From Donghicola mangrovi (GTDB taxonomy: Bacteria; Pseudomonadota; Alphaproteobacteria; Rhodobacterales; Rhodobacteraceae), in assembly GCF_013377535.1 (NCBI RefSeq), contig NZ_JABCJE010000001.1, positions 744,001 through 808,000 on the forward strand: a stretch of DNA of 64,000 nucleotides, written 5' to 3'. This document shows, piece after piece, positions 1 through 7,592 of this stretch. Each line of letters starts with the position of its first letter. Within the stretch, counting starts at the first letter, position 1. The notes beneath the pieces were generated by a model that saw only the letters and a program-made list of their open reading frames with translations, made no database searches and had not been told where the DNA came from. A program made the translations under genes and the position numbers.

Positions 1-365
1 TGCACCGCGCGGTTCAGGAAATCGTCCGCCGCGGGAATGCGCAACTGATGCCCGAAGTCGCCCTGAATCTGCGCAACTTCCTCGAGGATGTGACGCCCCA
101 GTTGGGTCTGCCCAAGTCCTCGGAGATCGAGATGTACGGCCCCGACCTGCGCGAGGAAATGTTCGACCGGTTCGAGGATGTGCACGACTATCTGGGGGAT
201 CTGACGGGGCAGGCGCAGTTCTTCTCGAACATCGACAACATGCTCCGGTGCCGCCCCATCCGCGAACTGGACGCCGTGGCGGACGCGCTGCCGAAAATCC
301 GCGCCCAAGCCCGCCAGTTGTCCGACCCGGACGCCCGCGCCTTTATCGAGGGGTTCGCGCTCTAG
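1..365 (+). CDS. Partial hypothetical protein (3' end only)
   Basis: The gene begins left of the window. The reading frame is open from base 3 and runs 121 codons to a TAG at 363-365. The visible 120 residues are acidic, without a membrane segment, and include DLREEMFDRFEDVHDYLGDL and a C-terminus ending in EGFAL. I do not recognise the family. Its stop codon overlaps by two bases the stop of the convergent epimerase gene. The polysaccharide genes that follow make a related role possible, but nothing in the visible part shows it. Confidence 0.75.
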   Translation, partial: HRAVQEIVRRGNAQLMPEVALNLRNFLEDVTPQLGLPKSSEIEMYGPDLREEMFDRFEDVHDYLGDLTGQAQFFSNIDNMLRCRPIRELDAVADALPKIRAQARQLSDPDARAFIEGFAL

Positions 366-1183
366 TCCGCGTGAAGCTGCCAGTCCCGATACAGCGCCTC
401 GGCAGAGGTGGCGCGGGGCTGGGGGAGACCGCTGGCCCGAAGGCGGTCGGTGGCGATGGTGGCGCTTGGCAGGGCACCTGCGGGGGCATCCTGCCATTCA
501 AAGGCACGTCCGGCCGCATTCATAATGGCGTCCATCGGCAGATCAACGGGCGAAGCGATGTTCATCACATCGGGGCATTGGTCCAGCGGGCACGTCACGA
601 GCGCCGCGATAATGCGGGCCAAATCCGCAATCCCGATAAAGCTGCGCACAGGGCCTGAGCCGTCGGCGAACCGGTCCAGAACGACGGGCGCATCACCGGC
701 CAAACTGCGCGAAATGGCATCGGCCCCGATCACATTGGCCACCCGCAGGATCACCGGCTTGGGCGCGTGAATGCCGCGCAACATCTCTTCCATCTCGGCC
801 TTGGCGGTGCCGTAGGGGTTCGCGGGGGTGGGGGCCTGATCCTCGGCGGCGTTCTGGCATTGGCGGCCATAGACGGACTGCGTGGACAGGTGGATCACCC
901 GATCCGCTCCTGTCGCTGCGGCCAAGTCCTGCGCCGCCTGTGCCAGATCCAGATTGACCCGCGTTTCCTCTAGCGTCCCGAAACACACACCCCACAGGCC
1001 CACGACAGCCCGCGCCCGCGAAACCACTGGCGGTTGCCCTGCATCCCACGCCTGCCAGTCCGGACCCGCTTGCCGCGCCACGGCGACATAGTCGAAATCC
1101 GGCGCCTCATGCCGCCAAGCGCGCAGGACGCGGCGCCCGACTTGACCGTTCGCGCCTGTCACGATGACCGGATGTTCTGACAT
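362..1183 (-). CDS. NAD-dependent epimerase/dehydratase family protein
   Basis: An extended short-chain dehydrogenase of 273 residues. The Rossmann motif TGANGQVG is at residues 9-16, an HLSTQSVYG segment supplies the usual Ser/Thr, and YGTAK gives the YxxxK catalytic pair (Tyr124, Lys128). This family usually epimerises, dehydrates or reduces nucleotide-sugars. The frame stays open upstream, but I chose the ATG at 1183 because the fold starts there (MSEHPVIVTGANG) and AGGGACAGG lies just before it. The flanking polysaccharide genes suggest a sugar substrate, although the exact one cannot be read from sequence. Confidence 0.85.
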   Translation of the reverse strand: MSEHPVIVTGANGQVGRRVLRAWRHEAPDFDYVAVARQAGPDWQAWDAGQPPVVSRARAVVGLWGVCFGTLEETRVNLDLAQAAQDLAAATGADRVIHLSTQSVYGRQCQNAAEDQAPTPANPYGTAKAEMEEMLRGIHAPKPVILRVANVIGADAISRSLAGDAPVVLDRFADGSGPVRSFIGIADLARIIAALVTCPLDQCPDVMNIASPVDLPMDAIMNAAGRAFEWQDAPAGALPSATIATDRLRASGLPQPRATSAEALYRDWQLHAD

Positions 1184-1346
1184 GTGGCCTGTCCCTGCTT
1201 TTCTATGTCCGCACCATCGGCAAGAAGATGCGTGTTTTCCGTGTTCTGTACGCATCTTTCTAGCGCCGACGCGAAAGCTTGTCTTGGACCTGTGGGGAAA
1301 AAATGGCATCAACGGCGCAATTGACTGAATGCGTTAGGGTACTCGA

Positions 1347-2456
1347 ATGTTGCGCCTAGTTCTGAGCCTTGTGGTTGTGTCGTCGCTTGCGGCGTGTGGT
1401 ATCCCGCGCGGAGCGGCCCTGAAGTCCGAGGTTTTGCGTGGCTCCAGCAGCCAGAACGCCGCCTACGACGTGGTCGAACTGAACCGCGCCAGCCTTGCGA
1501 TGGTCGAGAAATGGCCCTCCACCGGAGCGAGCCTGCAGCACGGTTGGGTTGGTGGCAGCACCGGCTCGCCGACCTATGTGATCCGTCCGGGCGATCTGCT
1601 GTCGTTGAGCATCTGGGACAGTCAGGAAAACTCGTTGCTGACTGGTGCGAACGAAAAACAGGCCCGTGTGAACGATGTGCGCGTGTCGAATTCTGGCAGC
1701 GTCTTCCTGCCCTATGTGGGGAACGTTCAGGTCGGTGGCCTGTCGATCGAAGCGGCCCGTGACGACATCGCCAACCAGATGGAAAGCATTGCGCCTTCGG
1801 TGCAGGTGCTGCTGTCTGCGCAGCCTGGCCGGAATAACCTTGCGCGTATCGTGGATGGCGTCGCCCGTCCCGGAGCCTACCCGCTGGTTGATCGCAGCTA
1901 TTCGGTCCTGAACATGATCGCGGATGCGGGCGGGATTCAGGATAACATCCAGAACCCCGTTGTGCGCCTGATCCGTGGGGGTCAAACCTATGAGGTTTTC
2001 GCCAATGACCTGACCGAGGATGGCCGTCTGGATGCCGTTCTGCGCGGCGGAGACAAGGTGACGATCGCGGATATGCCCCAGAACGTGACGGTTATGGGCT
2101 CGGCTGGCCGCGAGACGCTCGTGCCGCTGAAGAATCCGCCGGTGACTGCGCTACAGGCGATCAGCCTTGCCGGTGGTCTGAACGACAGCCGCGCCGATCT
2201 GAAGGGCGTTCTGGTGCTGCGCCAGTACAAGCATGACGCGGTCCGTCTGGACACCCACGGCCCTGACAAGGACATGGTGATCTTTGCGTTGGACCTGACC
2301 AAGGCCGAGGGTCTGTTCGCCGCCCAACAGTTCGAAGTGAACCCCGACGACATCATCTACGCGTCCGAGGCGCCGCTGGTGCTGATCTCGAACTTCCTGA
2401 GCGTGTTCCGCTTGGGTGGGGCCAGCTATACTCAGGCACAGAATCTGGTGAACTGA
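1347..2456 (+). CDS. Polysaccharide export outer-membrane lipoprotein (Wza family)
   Basis: A 369-residue export protein. The N-terminus is a lipoprotein signal with lipobox LAAC (Cys17). The polysaccharide-export domain starts around residue 76 (YVIRPGDLLSLSIWD), and SLBB-type beta-grasp repeats follow (for example GVARPGAYPL and GSAGRETLVPLKNPP). Wza-like proteins form the outer-membrane channel for capsule or exopolysaccharide. The partner inner-membrane Wzc/PCP kinase is not in this window and may lie to the left. A strong terminator follows the gene, so it is probably the last gene of its transcript. Confidence 0.9.
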   Translation: MLRLVLSLVVVSSLAACGIPRGAALKSEVLRGSSSQNAAYDVVELNRASLAMVEKWPSTGASLQHGWVGGSTGSPTYVIRPGDLLSLSIWDSQENSLLTGANEKQARVNDVRVSNSGSVFLPYVGNVQVGGLSIEAARDDIANQMESIAPSVQVLLSAQPGRNNLARIVDGVARPGAYPLVDRSYSVLNMIADAGGIQDNIQNPVVRLIRGGQTYEVFANDLTEDGRLDAVLRGGDKVTIADMPQNVTVMGSAGRETLVPLKNPPVTALQAISLAGGLNDSRADLKGVLVLRQYKHDAVRLDTHGPDKDMVIFALDLTKAEGLFAAQQFEVNPDDIIYASEAPLVLISNFLSVFRLGGASYTQAQNLVN

Positions 2457-2480
2457 TCGCCGCTTGATTGCACTGAATTC

Positions 2481-2513
2481 GGGGCCGGTTTCCATTGGGG
2501 ACCGGCCCTTTTG
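2481..2513 (+). terminator. Intrinsic terminator after the Wza-like gene
   Basis: GGGCCGGT (2482-2489) pairs perfectly with ACCGGCCC (2501-2508) and is followed directly by TTTT. Confidence 0.85.
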
Positions 2514-2522
2514 CTTGGCTGG

Positions 2523-2537
2523 TTAACAGGGGGTTAG
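2523..2537 (+). promoter_or_regulatory. Near-consensus CtrA-type site (TTAA-N7-TTAG)
   Basis: TTAA, seven bases, then TTAG lie about 80 bases upstream of the DUF2793 gene. The alphaproteobacterial CtrA consensus is TTAA-N7-TTAA, so this is one base off. Such matches are common by chance, hence the low confidence. Confidence 0.25.
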
Positions 2538-2614
2538 GGCTGCGTTTCCCATCGTGAAGCTGTGTTTACCCGCATGCGGCTCTGCTGCGGGCAAAGCAAT
2601 CACGGAGAATCCCC

Positions 2615-3688
2615 ATGACCAGCGCATCCCCGCGGCTCGATCTGCCCCTGTTGCAGCCCTCGCAGGCGCAAAAGCACGTCACCCATAACGAGGCTCTACT
2701 GCGCCTTGATGGAGCGGTGCAGATGGTATTGCAGAGCCTGTCGCAATCGGCACCGCCCGAGGCCCCCGCAATCGGAGCCTGCTACTTCACCGCGGATGCT
2801 GCGACTGGCGATTGGTCACCGTACCCGCGCATGGTTGCGGCCTACACCGCCAGTGGTTGGATTTATCTGCAGCCGGCCGAAGGCTGGCTCGCGTGGGATG
2901 CGTCTGGTGGGCGCTGCGTGGTTTACCAAGAAGATGAGTGGACCGACCTTCCGCAGCAGCTTCAGAACCTGCCCTATCTGGGGATCGGGTCCAGCGCGGA
3001 TGATACTAATCGTCTGACCGTGTCCTCGGACGCCAGCCTCTTTAACCATGCCGGAGGGGGGCATCAGATCAAGGTGAACAAGTCCGCAACCGGCCAGACT
3101 GCCAGCCTGCTGTTCCAGTCGAACTGGTCTGGCCGCGCGGAAATGGGCTTGTGCGGTGACGATGCGCTGCACCTGAAGGTCTCGGATGGCGGCACATGGC
3201 ATGATGCGGTGGTCATTGATCCCTCAACCGGCCACATCTCGGGCGAGGCAATCCAGAGCAGCTCGACGGATGTCACCTCGGGCCGCTTGATGCGCGCTGA
3301 TTATGGATACTGTCGTGGGAACGCGGTTGGGGCGGTCTCTATGGCGGATGGCCTACCCTCGGGCGCGTTGATCCAGCGGATCGAAGGGACCAATTCGGTG
3401 GCTCTGCGGTTTGCGGATGGCAGCCAGATTTGCTCGGGCCATGTCACGGTTTCTGGCGCGGCCGCTGCGTACGGCGCAGTATTCGAATCTGACGGCGTTG
3501 CGTTTCCCTTCCCTGCCGCATTCACCGAAGCTCCGACGATCAGCATGTCTGCGCAAGGTGTTGGCGGGATTTGGGCGGCAAATGCCTCTGCCGCGACTGC
3601 TACTCAGGCCGATGTCATGGCGATGAGCGCAGTCAGCACCGCCGAAAATATCCAGATCAATGTGATCGCTGTTGGTCGCTGGATTTAA
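2615..3688 (+). CDS. DUF2793 domain-containing protein
   Basis: A 357-residue protein with the DUF2793 signature at its N-terminus (LDLPLLQPSQAQKHVTHNEA). DUF2793 proteins in Rhodobacteraceae occur near gene-transfer-agent or phage-like genes and are thought to be virion or surface components, but their role is not established. There is no signal peptide. The C-terminal half is Ala/Gly/Ser-rich with a beta-type pattern, suggesting a fibre-like or carbohydrate-contacting region (inference). It is a single gene between two terminators. A near-CtrA site upstream would fit CtrA control of phage-like functions, but this is weak. Confidence 0.82.
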   Translation: MTSASPRLDLPLLQPSQAQKHVTHNEALLRLDGAVQMVLQSLSQSAPPEAPAIGACYFTADAATGDWSPYPRMVAAYTASGWIYLQPAEGWLAWDASGGRCVVYQEDEWTDLPQQLQNLPYLGIGSSADDTNRLTVSSDASLFNHAGGGHQIKVNKSATGQTASLLFQSNWSGRAEMGLCGDDALHLKVSDGGTWHDAVVIDPSTGHISGEAIQSSSTDVTSGRLMRADYGYCRGNAVGAVSMADGLPSGALIQRIEGTNSVALRFADGSQICSGHVTVSGAAAAYGAVFESDGVAFPFPAAFTEAPTISMSAQGVGGIWAANASAATATQADVMAMSAVSTAENIQINVIAVGRWI

Positions 3689-3690
3689 AC

Positions 3691-3722
3691 AAAAAGGCCC
3701 GGAAATCTCCGGGCCTTTTTTT
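3691..3722. terminator. Bidirectional terminator between DUF2793 and capD-like genes
   Basis: A perfect palindrome of GGCCCGGA, a 4-base loop and TCCGGGCC is flanked by AAAAA on the left and TTTTTTT on the right, so it can stop transcription from both convergent genes. Confidence 0.9.
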
Positions 3723-5604
3723 ATGAAATCAGCTGTGCGGTCGATTCGATCTTGAACGGCTCACGCGGCATGGACCATTTGAAGGCCGCCTCTCTGGCGG
3801 CTTCATCGTCACCGGCTTCAATCGCCAGGCGCAGATCGTTTAGCGCAGAGGCGACTTCGATTTCGGACAGCTTACCTTCGCGGGCCCGCAGGATTTTCGG
3901 GTGCGGCGTGGTCAGCATATCCTGACCGATCAGCAGTTCCTCGTGCAATTTCTCGCCCGGGCGCAGGCCGATGTAGCGAATCTCGATATCACCATCTTTG
4001 TTGTCGCAATCGCGCACGCTGTAACCGGCAGCTTCGATCATCTGACGAGCAACTTGTGCGATGCGCACGGGCTTGCCCATATCCAGCACAAACACGTCCC
4101 CCCCGCGGGTAAACGACGCGGCCAGCAGCACCAGACGCGACGCCTCGGGGATGGTCATGAAATAGCGGGTCACCTCTGGGTGCGTCACCGTCACAGGGCC
4201 GCCGAGGGAAATCTGCTCCTCGAACAGCGGAATGATCGAGCCCGACGAGCCCAAAACGTTCCCGAACCGCACCATGGAAAAGCGCGTGTCGCCGCCACGG
4301 GTCGCCAAGTCCTGAATGACCAGCTCTGCCAGACGCTTCGATGCGCCCATCACGTTCGAAGGGCGAACGGCCTTGTCGGTCGAGACCAGAATGAACTTCT
4401 CGACCCCGACACTGCGGGCGGCCTCGGCGGTAATTTTCGTGCCGAAAACGTTGTTCCACAGGCCCGCAATGGCGTTGTTTTCCACCATAGGCACATGTTT
4501 GTAGGCGGCAGCGTGCAGAACAACCTGCACCTTTTTTGCCCGCATGATCCGCTCGATTGCCTTGCGGTCGGTCACCGACATCAGGATCGGAACCAGCTTG
4601 AGCTTGCGGTTCAGGGCGGTCAGTTCCTTGGTGATCGCATAGAGCGCGTATTCACTGTGATCGACCAGAATCAGTTTGCGCGGCTGGCAGTCAATGATCT
4701 GACGGCAGAGCTCCGACCCGATCGAGCCGCCCGCGCCGGTGATCATGACAACCTTGCCTTCGTAGCTTTCGGCGGCCTGCGGGATCTGATCCTCGAGGCG
4801 GGCGCGGTTCAGCACGGCGTTTGCGTCAAACCGGGGTTCGCCGGATTGCGAGGTCAGGTTCACCATGTCTGCGAAAGAGGGCAGCAGGCGGGTCTGGCAG
4901 CCCATCTCGGTCAAGCGGCGGGCGATTTGGCGCTGGCGGGGCAGGCTGACCGAGGGCATAGCCAGAATCACGCGATCGACCATTTTCTGCTCGACCAGAG
5001 ACTTGATCTTGATCGGGGAATGCACGCGCAGACCCGAGATATTCAAGCTCTGCAAAGTGGGGTTGTCGTCGACGAACCCGACGGTTTCTACCGAGCGATC
5101 GGTTTTCAGCGCGGCGGCCAGCTGCTGTCCGGTTTGGCCCGCACCGTAAATCAGGATGCGCAGGCGTTTGTCCCCACGGCGATAGACCGCCAACAGGATT
5201 TGGCGGATCAGAGCGCGTGCGCCGACGCTAAGCCCGCCGTGAAAGGCCGCCATCGCGATCCATAGCCGCGGCAATACCTCTACGCCGATGATACCGGTCA
5301 GCACCGCGCCGACGCTTGCAATGATCAGGGCGGCCAATGAACTGAGCCCCGCGCAGGCCATGTCATAGCTGTTCAGTCGCACCTTATGCAGGCCCAGCGC
5401 CAGAGACGCCAGCATCGATGTCACGGCGATTGTTCCGAAGAGAATGACGCTCAGCCACGGGGTTATCACACCGACAAACTGCTCCAGCCCGACCAGATGG
5501 AAGGCGAGTAGTAATGATACCGGGGCTATCACGACATCCAGCCCGAGCATAAGCATCGTCTTGCGCGCGCGGCTGGTCCGCATAAGAAGATTGTACAGTA
5601 TCAT
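3721..5604 (-). CDS. Nucleoside-diphosphate-sugar dehydratase/epimerase, CapD/FlaA1/PglF type
   Basis: A 627-residue membrane enzyme. About four transmembrane helices lie in residues 15-140. A first Rossmann fold has GAGQTGQQ (154-161) and the catalytic SDR domain has TGAGGSIGSE (289-298). The active site STDKAVRPSNVMGASK (408-423) has Met in place of the usual YxxxK tyrosine, which is the hallmark of the 4,6-dehydratase family making UDP-linked 4-keto-6-deoxy sugars. It acts at the inner membrane face to supply an activated sugar for glycan synthesis. The phosphoglycosyl transferase gene lies 154 bases upstream on the same strand, so the two may be co-transcribed. Confidence 0.92.
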   Translation of the reverse strand: MILYNLLMRTSRARKTMLMLGLDVVIAPVSLLLAFHLVGLEQFVGVITPWLSVILFGTIAVTSMLASLALGLHKVRLNSYDMACAGLSSLAALIIASVGAVLTGIIGVEVLPRLWIAMAAFHGGLSVGARALIRQILLAVYRRGDKRLRILIYGAGQTGQQLAAALKTDRSVETVGFVDDNPTLQSLNISGLRVHSPIKIKSLVEQKMVDRVILAMPSVSLPRQRQIARRLTEMGCQTRLLPSFADMVNLTSQSGEPRFDANAVLNRARLEDQIPQAAESYEGKVVMITGAGGSIGSELCRQIIDCQPRKLILVDHSEYALYAITKELTALNRKLKLVPILMSVTDRKAIERIMRAKKVQVVLHAAAYKHVPMVENNAIAGLWNNVFGTKITAEAARSVGVEKFILVSTDKAVRPSNVMGASKRLAELVIQDLATRGGDTRFSMVRFGNVLGSSGSIIPLFEEQISLGGPVTVTHPEVTRYFMTIPEASRLVLLAASFTRGGDVFVLDMGKPVRIAQVARQMIEAAGYSVRDCDNKDGDIEIRYIGLRPGEKLHEELLIGQDMLTTPHPKILRAREGKLSEIEVASALNDLRLAIEAGDDEAAREAAFKWSMPREPFKIESTAQLIS

Positions 5605-5758
5605 TCAACTTATCCGATTATCGGAGTGTGCGCAAAAAGCGCTCATATGCAAATCTGCAAAGGTACGGGGTATTTACCAGTCCGGTATACTAGATTGTTT
5701 TGCCGACGACTACCGCGATGCTTCTCACTATGAGTCAGATTCGGCACGCATTTGGCGG

Positions 5759-6358
5759 CTATTTGCGCAAAGCCGTCTTTTTGATGAGCCAACAGTCCAT
5801 ACAAAGATTACGTTTTTCCTGATAAATCAGATCCAGTTTTGCCTTTCTGGGAACACAGCGTTCCGAATAAACTTTGTCTGTTTCTTCGGCAGTGCCACAC
5901 TGCGAAAGCAAAAGTTCTTCATGTTTATGAAAGAAAATTGTCGCCATGCCGGTGATTCCCGGACGGCTGCGCAGCACATTTTTGTAAAGCTCGGGGAATC
6001 TCTCGACGTACAGCCTGAGAGGTGGGCGCGGTCCGACAAAGCTGATGTCACCCCTTAAAACGTTAAAAATTTGAGGGAGTTCGTCCAGCCTGTACTTGCG
6101 CAGAAAACGGCCCATCGGGGAAATCCGGTCGTTTTTGTCGCCCCCCGAAACGCCCGAGTCCTGAGCAACAACGCGCATTGTTCTGAACTTGAACAAGGTG
6201 AATCCGGTAAGGTGATCCCGCATCCTCTCGGATTTATAAAACACGGGGGCGCCGTCTGTAGCGACAATCAGCAAAGAAATCAGGGCGATTGCGGGAATCA
6301 GGAAGGGCAGAAGCAGAATCGATAGGGTCAGGTCGAAAACCCGTTTGGACAGGGTCAT
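5759..6358 (-). CDS. Initiating sugar transferase (polyprenyl-phosphate phosphoglycosyl transferase)
   Basis: A 199-residue monotopic phosphoglycosyl transferase of the WcaJ/PglC superfamily. One hydrophobic re-entrant helix (residues 13-33) is followed by KSERMRDHLTGFTLFKFRTM and the DELPQIFNVLRGDISFVGPRP core. These enzymes transfer a sugar-1-phosphate from a UDP-sugar to undecaprenyl phosphate to start a repeat unit. It is the short form without the extra N-terminal membrane domain of WbaP. The 3' third is clearly poorer in GC than its neighbours (42% in one 60-base line counted), and the Cys-containing C-terminus is unusual, both hints of transfer. It is divergent from the yjbE-like gene. 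Confidence 0.9.
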   Translation of the reverse strand: MTLSKRVFDLTLSILLLPFLIPAIALISLLIVATDGAPVFYKSERMRDHLTGFTLFKFRTMRVVAQDSGVSGGDKNDRISPMGRFLRKYRLDELPQIFNVLRGDISFVGPRPPLRLYVERFPELYKNVLRSRPGITGMATIFFHKHEELLLSQCGTAEETDKVYSERCVPRKAKLDLIYQEKRNLCMDCWLIKKTALRK

Positions 6359-6420
6359 TTGTATATGTTTCCGTTACAATTCATCGGCGGGTTCATGCTG
6401 AAAACACCAGTAAAAAGCGT

Positions 6421-6451
6421 TGTTGCACGATTCCAGATCGAAATTGCAACA
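6421..6451. promoter_or_regulatory. Inverted repeat in the divergent promoter region
   Basis: TGTTGCA (6421-6427) and TGCAACA (6445-6451) form a perfect 7-base inverted repeat with a 17-base spacer. They sit between the divergent initiating transferase and yjbE-like genes, a good place for an operator of a dimeric regulator. A second, shorter inverted repeat (GTGAA/TTCAC) lies just before the yjbE-like ribosome-binding site. No regulator is assigned. Confidence 0.35.
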
Positions 6452-6576
6452 CATGGGTTGCTCTACAGGTTTAACGGGCAAAACAGGCTGGAAAAACGTA
6501 TCGAGCTATGTCATGGCTAAGTCTGGGCCTGTTTGCGTGTGATGTGAACGGGAATTCACGCTTTGGAGATAGCAAT

Positions 6577-6846
6577 ATGAAAAAGTTTATCACTCTGACT
6601 GCTGCATTCGCACTGGCTGCATCGACCTCGACCGCAGTTCTGGCGCAGACTGAGGCTGGCGCTTCGGGTGTTGGTGGTGCTCAGGCAGGCATGACCAACG
6701 TTGTTTTCGCAGCAAACGGCGCGATCATCGCAGCAACCGTCGCTGGCGTTGTTCTGACCGGTCTTGCTCTGCGCAACTACCTGGCATCGCTGGACAAAGA
6801 AAACGACAACGGTTCGAACTCGACCACCACTTCGACCACCAACTAA
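6577..6846 (+). CDS. Small secreted/membrane protein, YjbE/GfcA-like
   Basis: An 89-residue protein with a clear Sec signal (MKKFITLTAAFALAAS, cleavage near TAVLA-Q at 23/24), one hydrophobic segment around residues 42-65, and a Ser/Thr/Asn tail (NSTTTSTTN). I chose the ATG at 6577 because TTGGAGAT lies 7 bases before it; an ATG at 6508 would bury the signal peptide. Size, composition and the adjacent yjbF and yjbH homologues suggest the YjbE/GfcA role in exopolysaccharide or group 4 capsule production. Unlike in enterobacteria it is on the opposite strand from yjbF. The assignment rests on context rather than on clear homology. Confidence 0.7.
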   Translation: MKKFITLTAAFALAASTSTAVLAQTEAGASGVGGAQAGMTNVVFAANGAIIAATVAGVVLTGLALRNYLASLDKENDNGSNSTTTSTTN

Positions 6847-6874
6847 TCTGGTCAAAGTGGCCTAGAGCCATGAA

Positions 6875-6905
6875 GCGCGGCGGTTTTGCCGCGCTTTTCT
6901 TTATT
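6875..6905 (+). terminator. Intrinsic terminator after yjbE-like gene
   Basis: GCGCGGC (6875-6881) and GCCGCGC (6888-6894) enclose GGTTTT and are followed by TTTTCTTTAT. Confidence 0.88.
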
Positions 6906-6923
6906 TCTGGGGTCTGGTTCGCG

Positions 6924-7592
6924 CTAGTAGCGCAGATACTCGATCGAGATGTAGCCGTTCGCCTCGTTCAGCCATTGGTCGGATTTGGCAAGGCGATCGG
7001 TCCCTTCGACAAATTCATAGATATTCCGGAACGCGTCGCCGGGCGTGGTGCAGTTTTCCTTCATCCGGTCGGGACCGCTAAAGCCGAGGCGACAGTCAAA
7101 GGTCGTGGCAACCTCGTGCCCCTCGCCGTCCAGAGTGCGCATCACCCGCTGATAATCCCCCTCTTGGCGGTTCGCGAGCATTTGCGGCAGCGGGCCATTC
7201 TCTGATGACATTAGATCATTGCCCAAGCGGCGGGTTTCGGCCAGCACGCCCCCTTCGAGGGTAATCGTCGCTCCGCTGCTGGAGGCGAAGACGCGATAGG
7301 GGCCGACCTCTCCGTTCAGGGCCAGAATATCCAGTGTCCCTTGGCGTTGCTGGCTGAATAGCAGAACGGGGCCCGAGACTTGTTCGATCAGCGCGGGTGC
7401 GATCTCTCTGACTTGCTCCGGGGTGAGCCCTTGTGCGGCAGCCTCGCCTTGGCCGGTGATCTTGTTTTTCAGTGAGTTGAAGACGCTGGCGACAATCTCT
7501 GCGCGGTCTTCTTGCCGTCTATTGGTGCCGCAGGCCGCCAGAACGCCAAGCCCGAGCATGGCGAAAAGTGTAACACGCACAGGCCGTTTCAT
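6924..7592 (-). CDS. YjbF-family lipoprotein (group 4 capsule / exopolysaccharide)
   Basis: A 222-residue lipoprotein with lipobox LAAC (Cys21), followed by an extended polar region and a C-terminal domain ending WLNEANGYISIEYLRY. This resembles YjbF/GfcB, the outer-membrane lipoprotein of the yjbEFGH (gfc) set linked to exopolysaccharide secretion in enterobacteria. Its start ATG overlaps the stop of the upstream YjbH-like gene by 4 bases (ATGA), so the pair is translationally coupled. No YjbG homologue is present. Confidence 0.82.
   Translation of the reverse strand: MKRPVRVTLFAMLGLGVLAACGTNRRQEDRAEIVASVFNSLKNKITGQGEAAAQGLTPEQVREIAPALIEQVSGPVLLFSQQRQGTLDILALNGEVGPYRVFASSSGATITLEGGVLAETRRLGNDLMSSENGPLPQMLANRQEGDYQRVMRTLDGEGHEVATTFDCRLGFSGPDRMKENCTTPGDAFRNIYEFVEGTDRLAKSDQWLNEANGYISIEYLRY

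Noticed and set aside
3901-5265. A 454-codon frame antisense to the CapD-like gene
   Set aside because: It has no motif, no ribosome-binding site and lies wholly within a clear gene.
5605-5758. Promoter or operator in the gap between the two glycan genes
   Set aside because: Short inverted repeats such as CCGATTATCGG are present, but nothing beyond chance level and no clear promoter hexamers.
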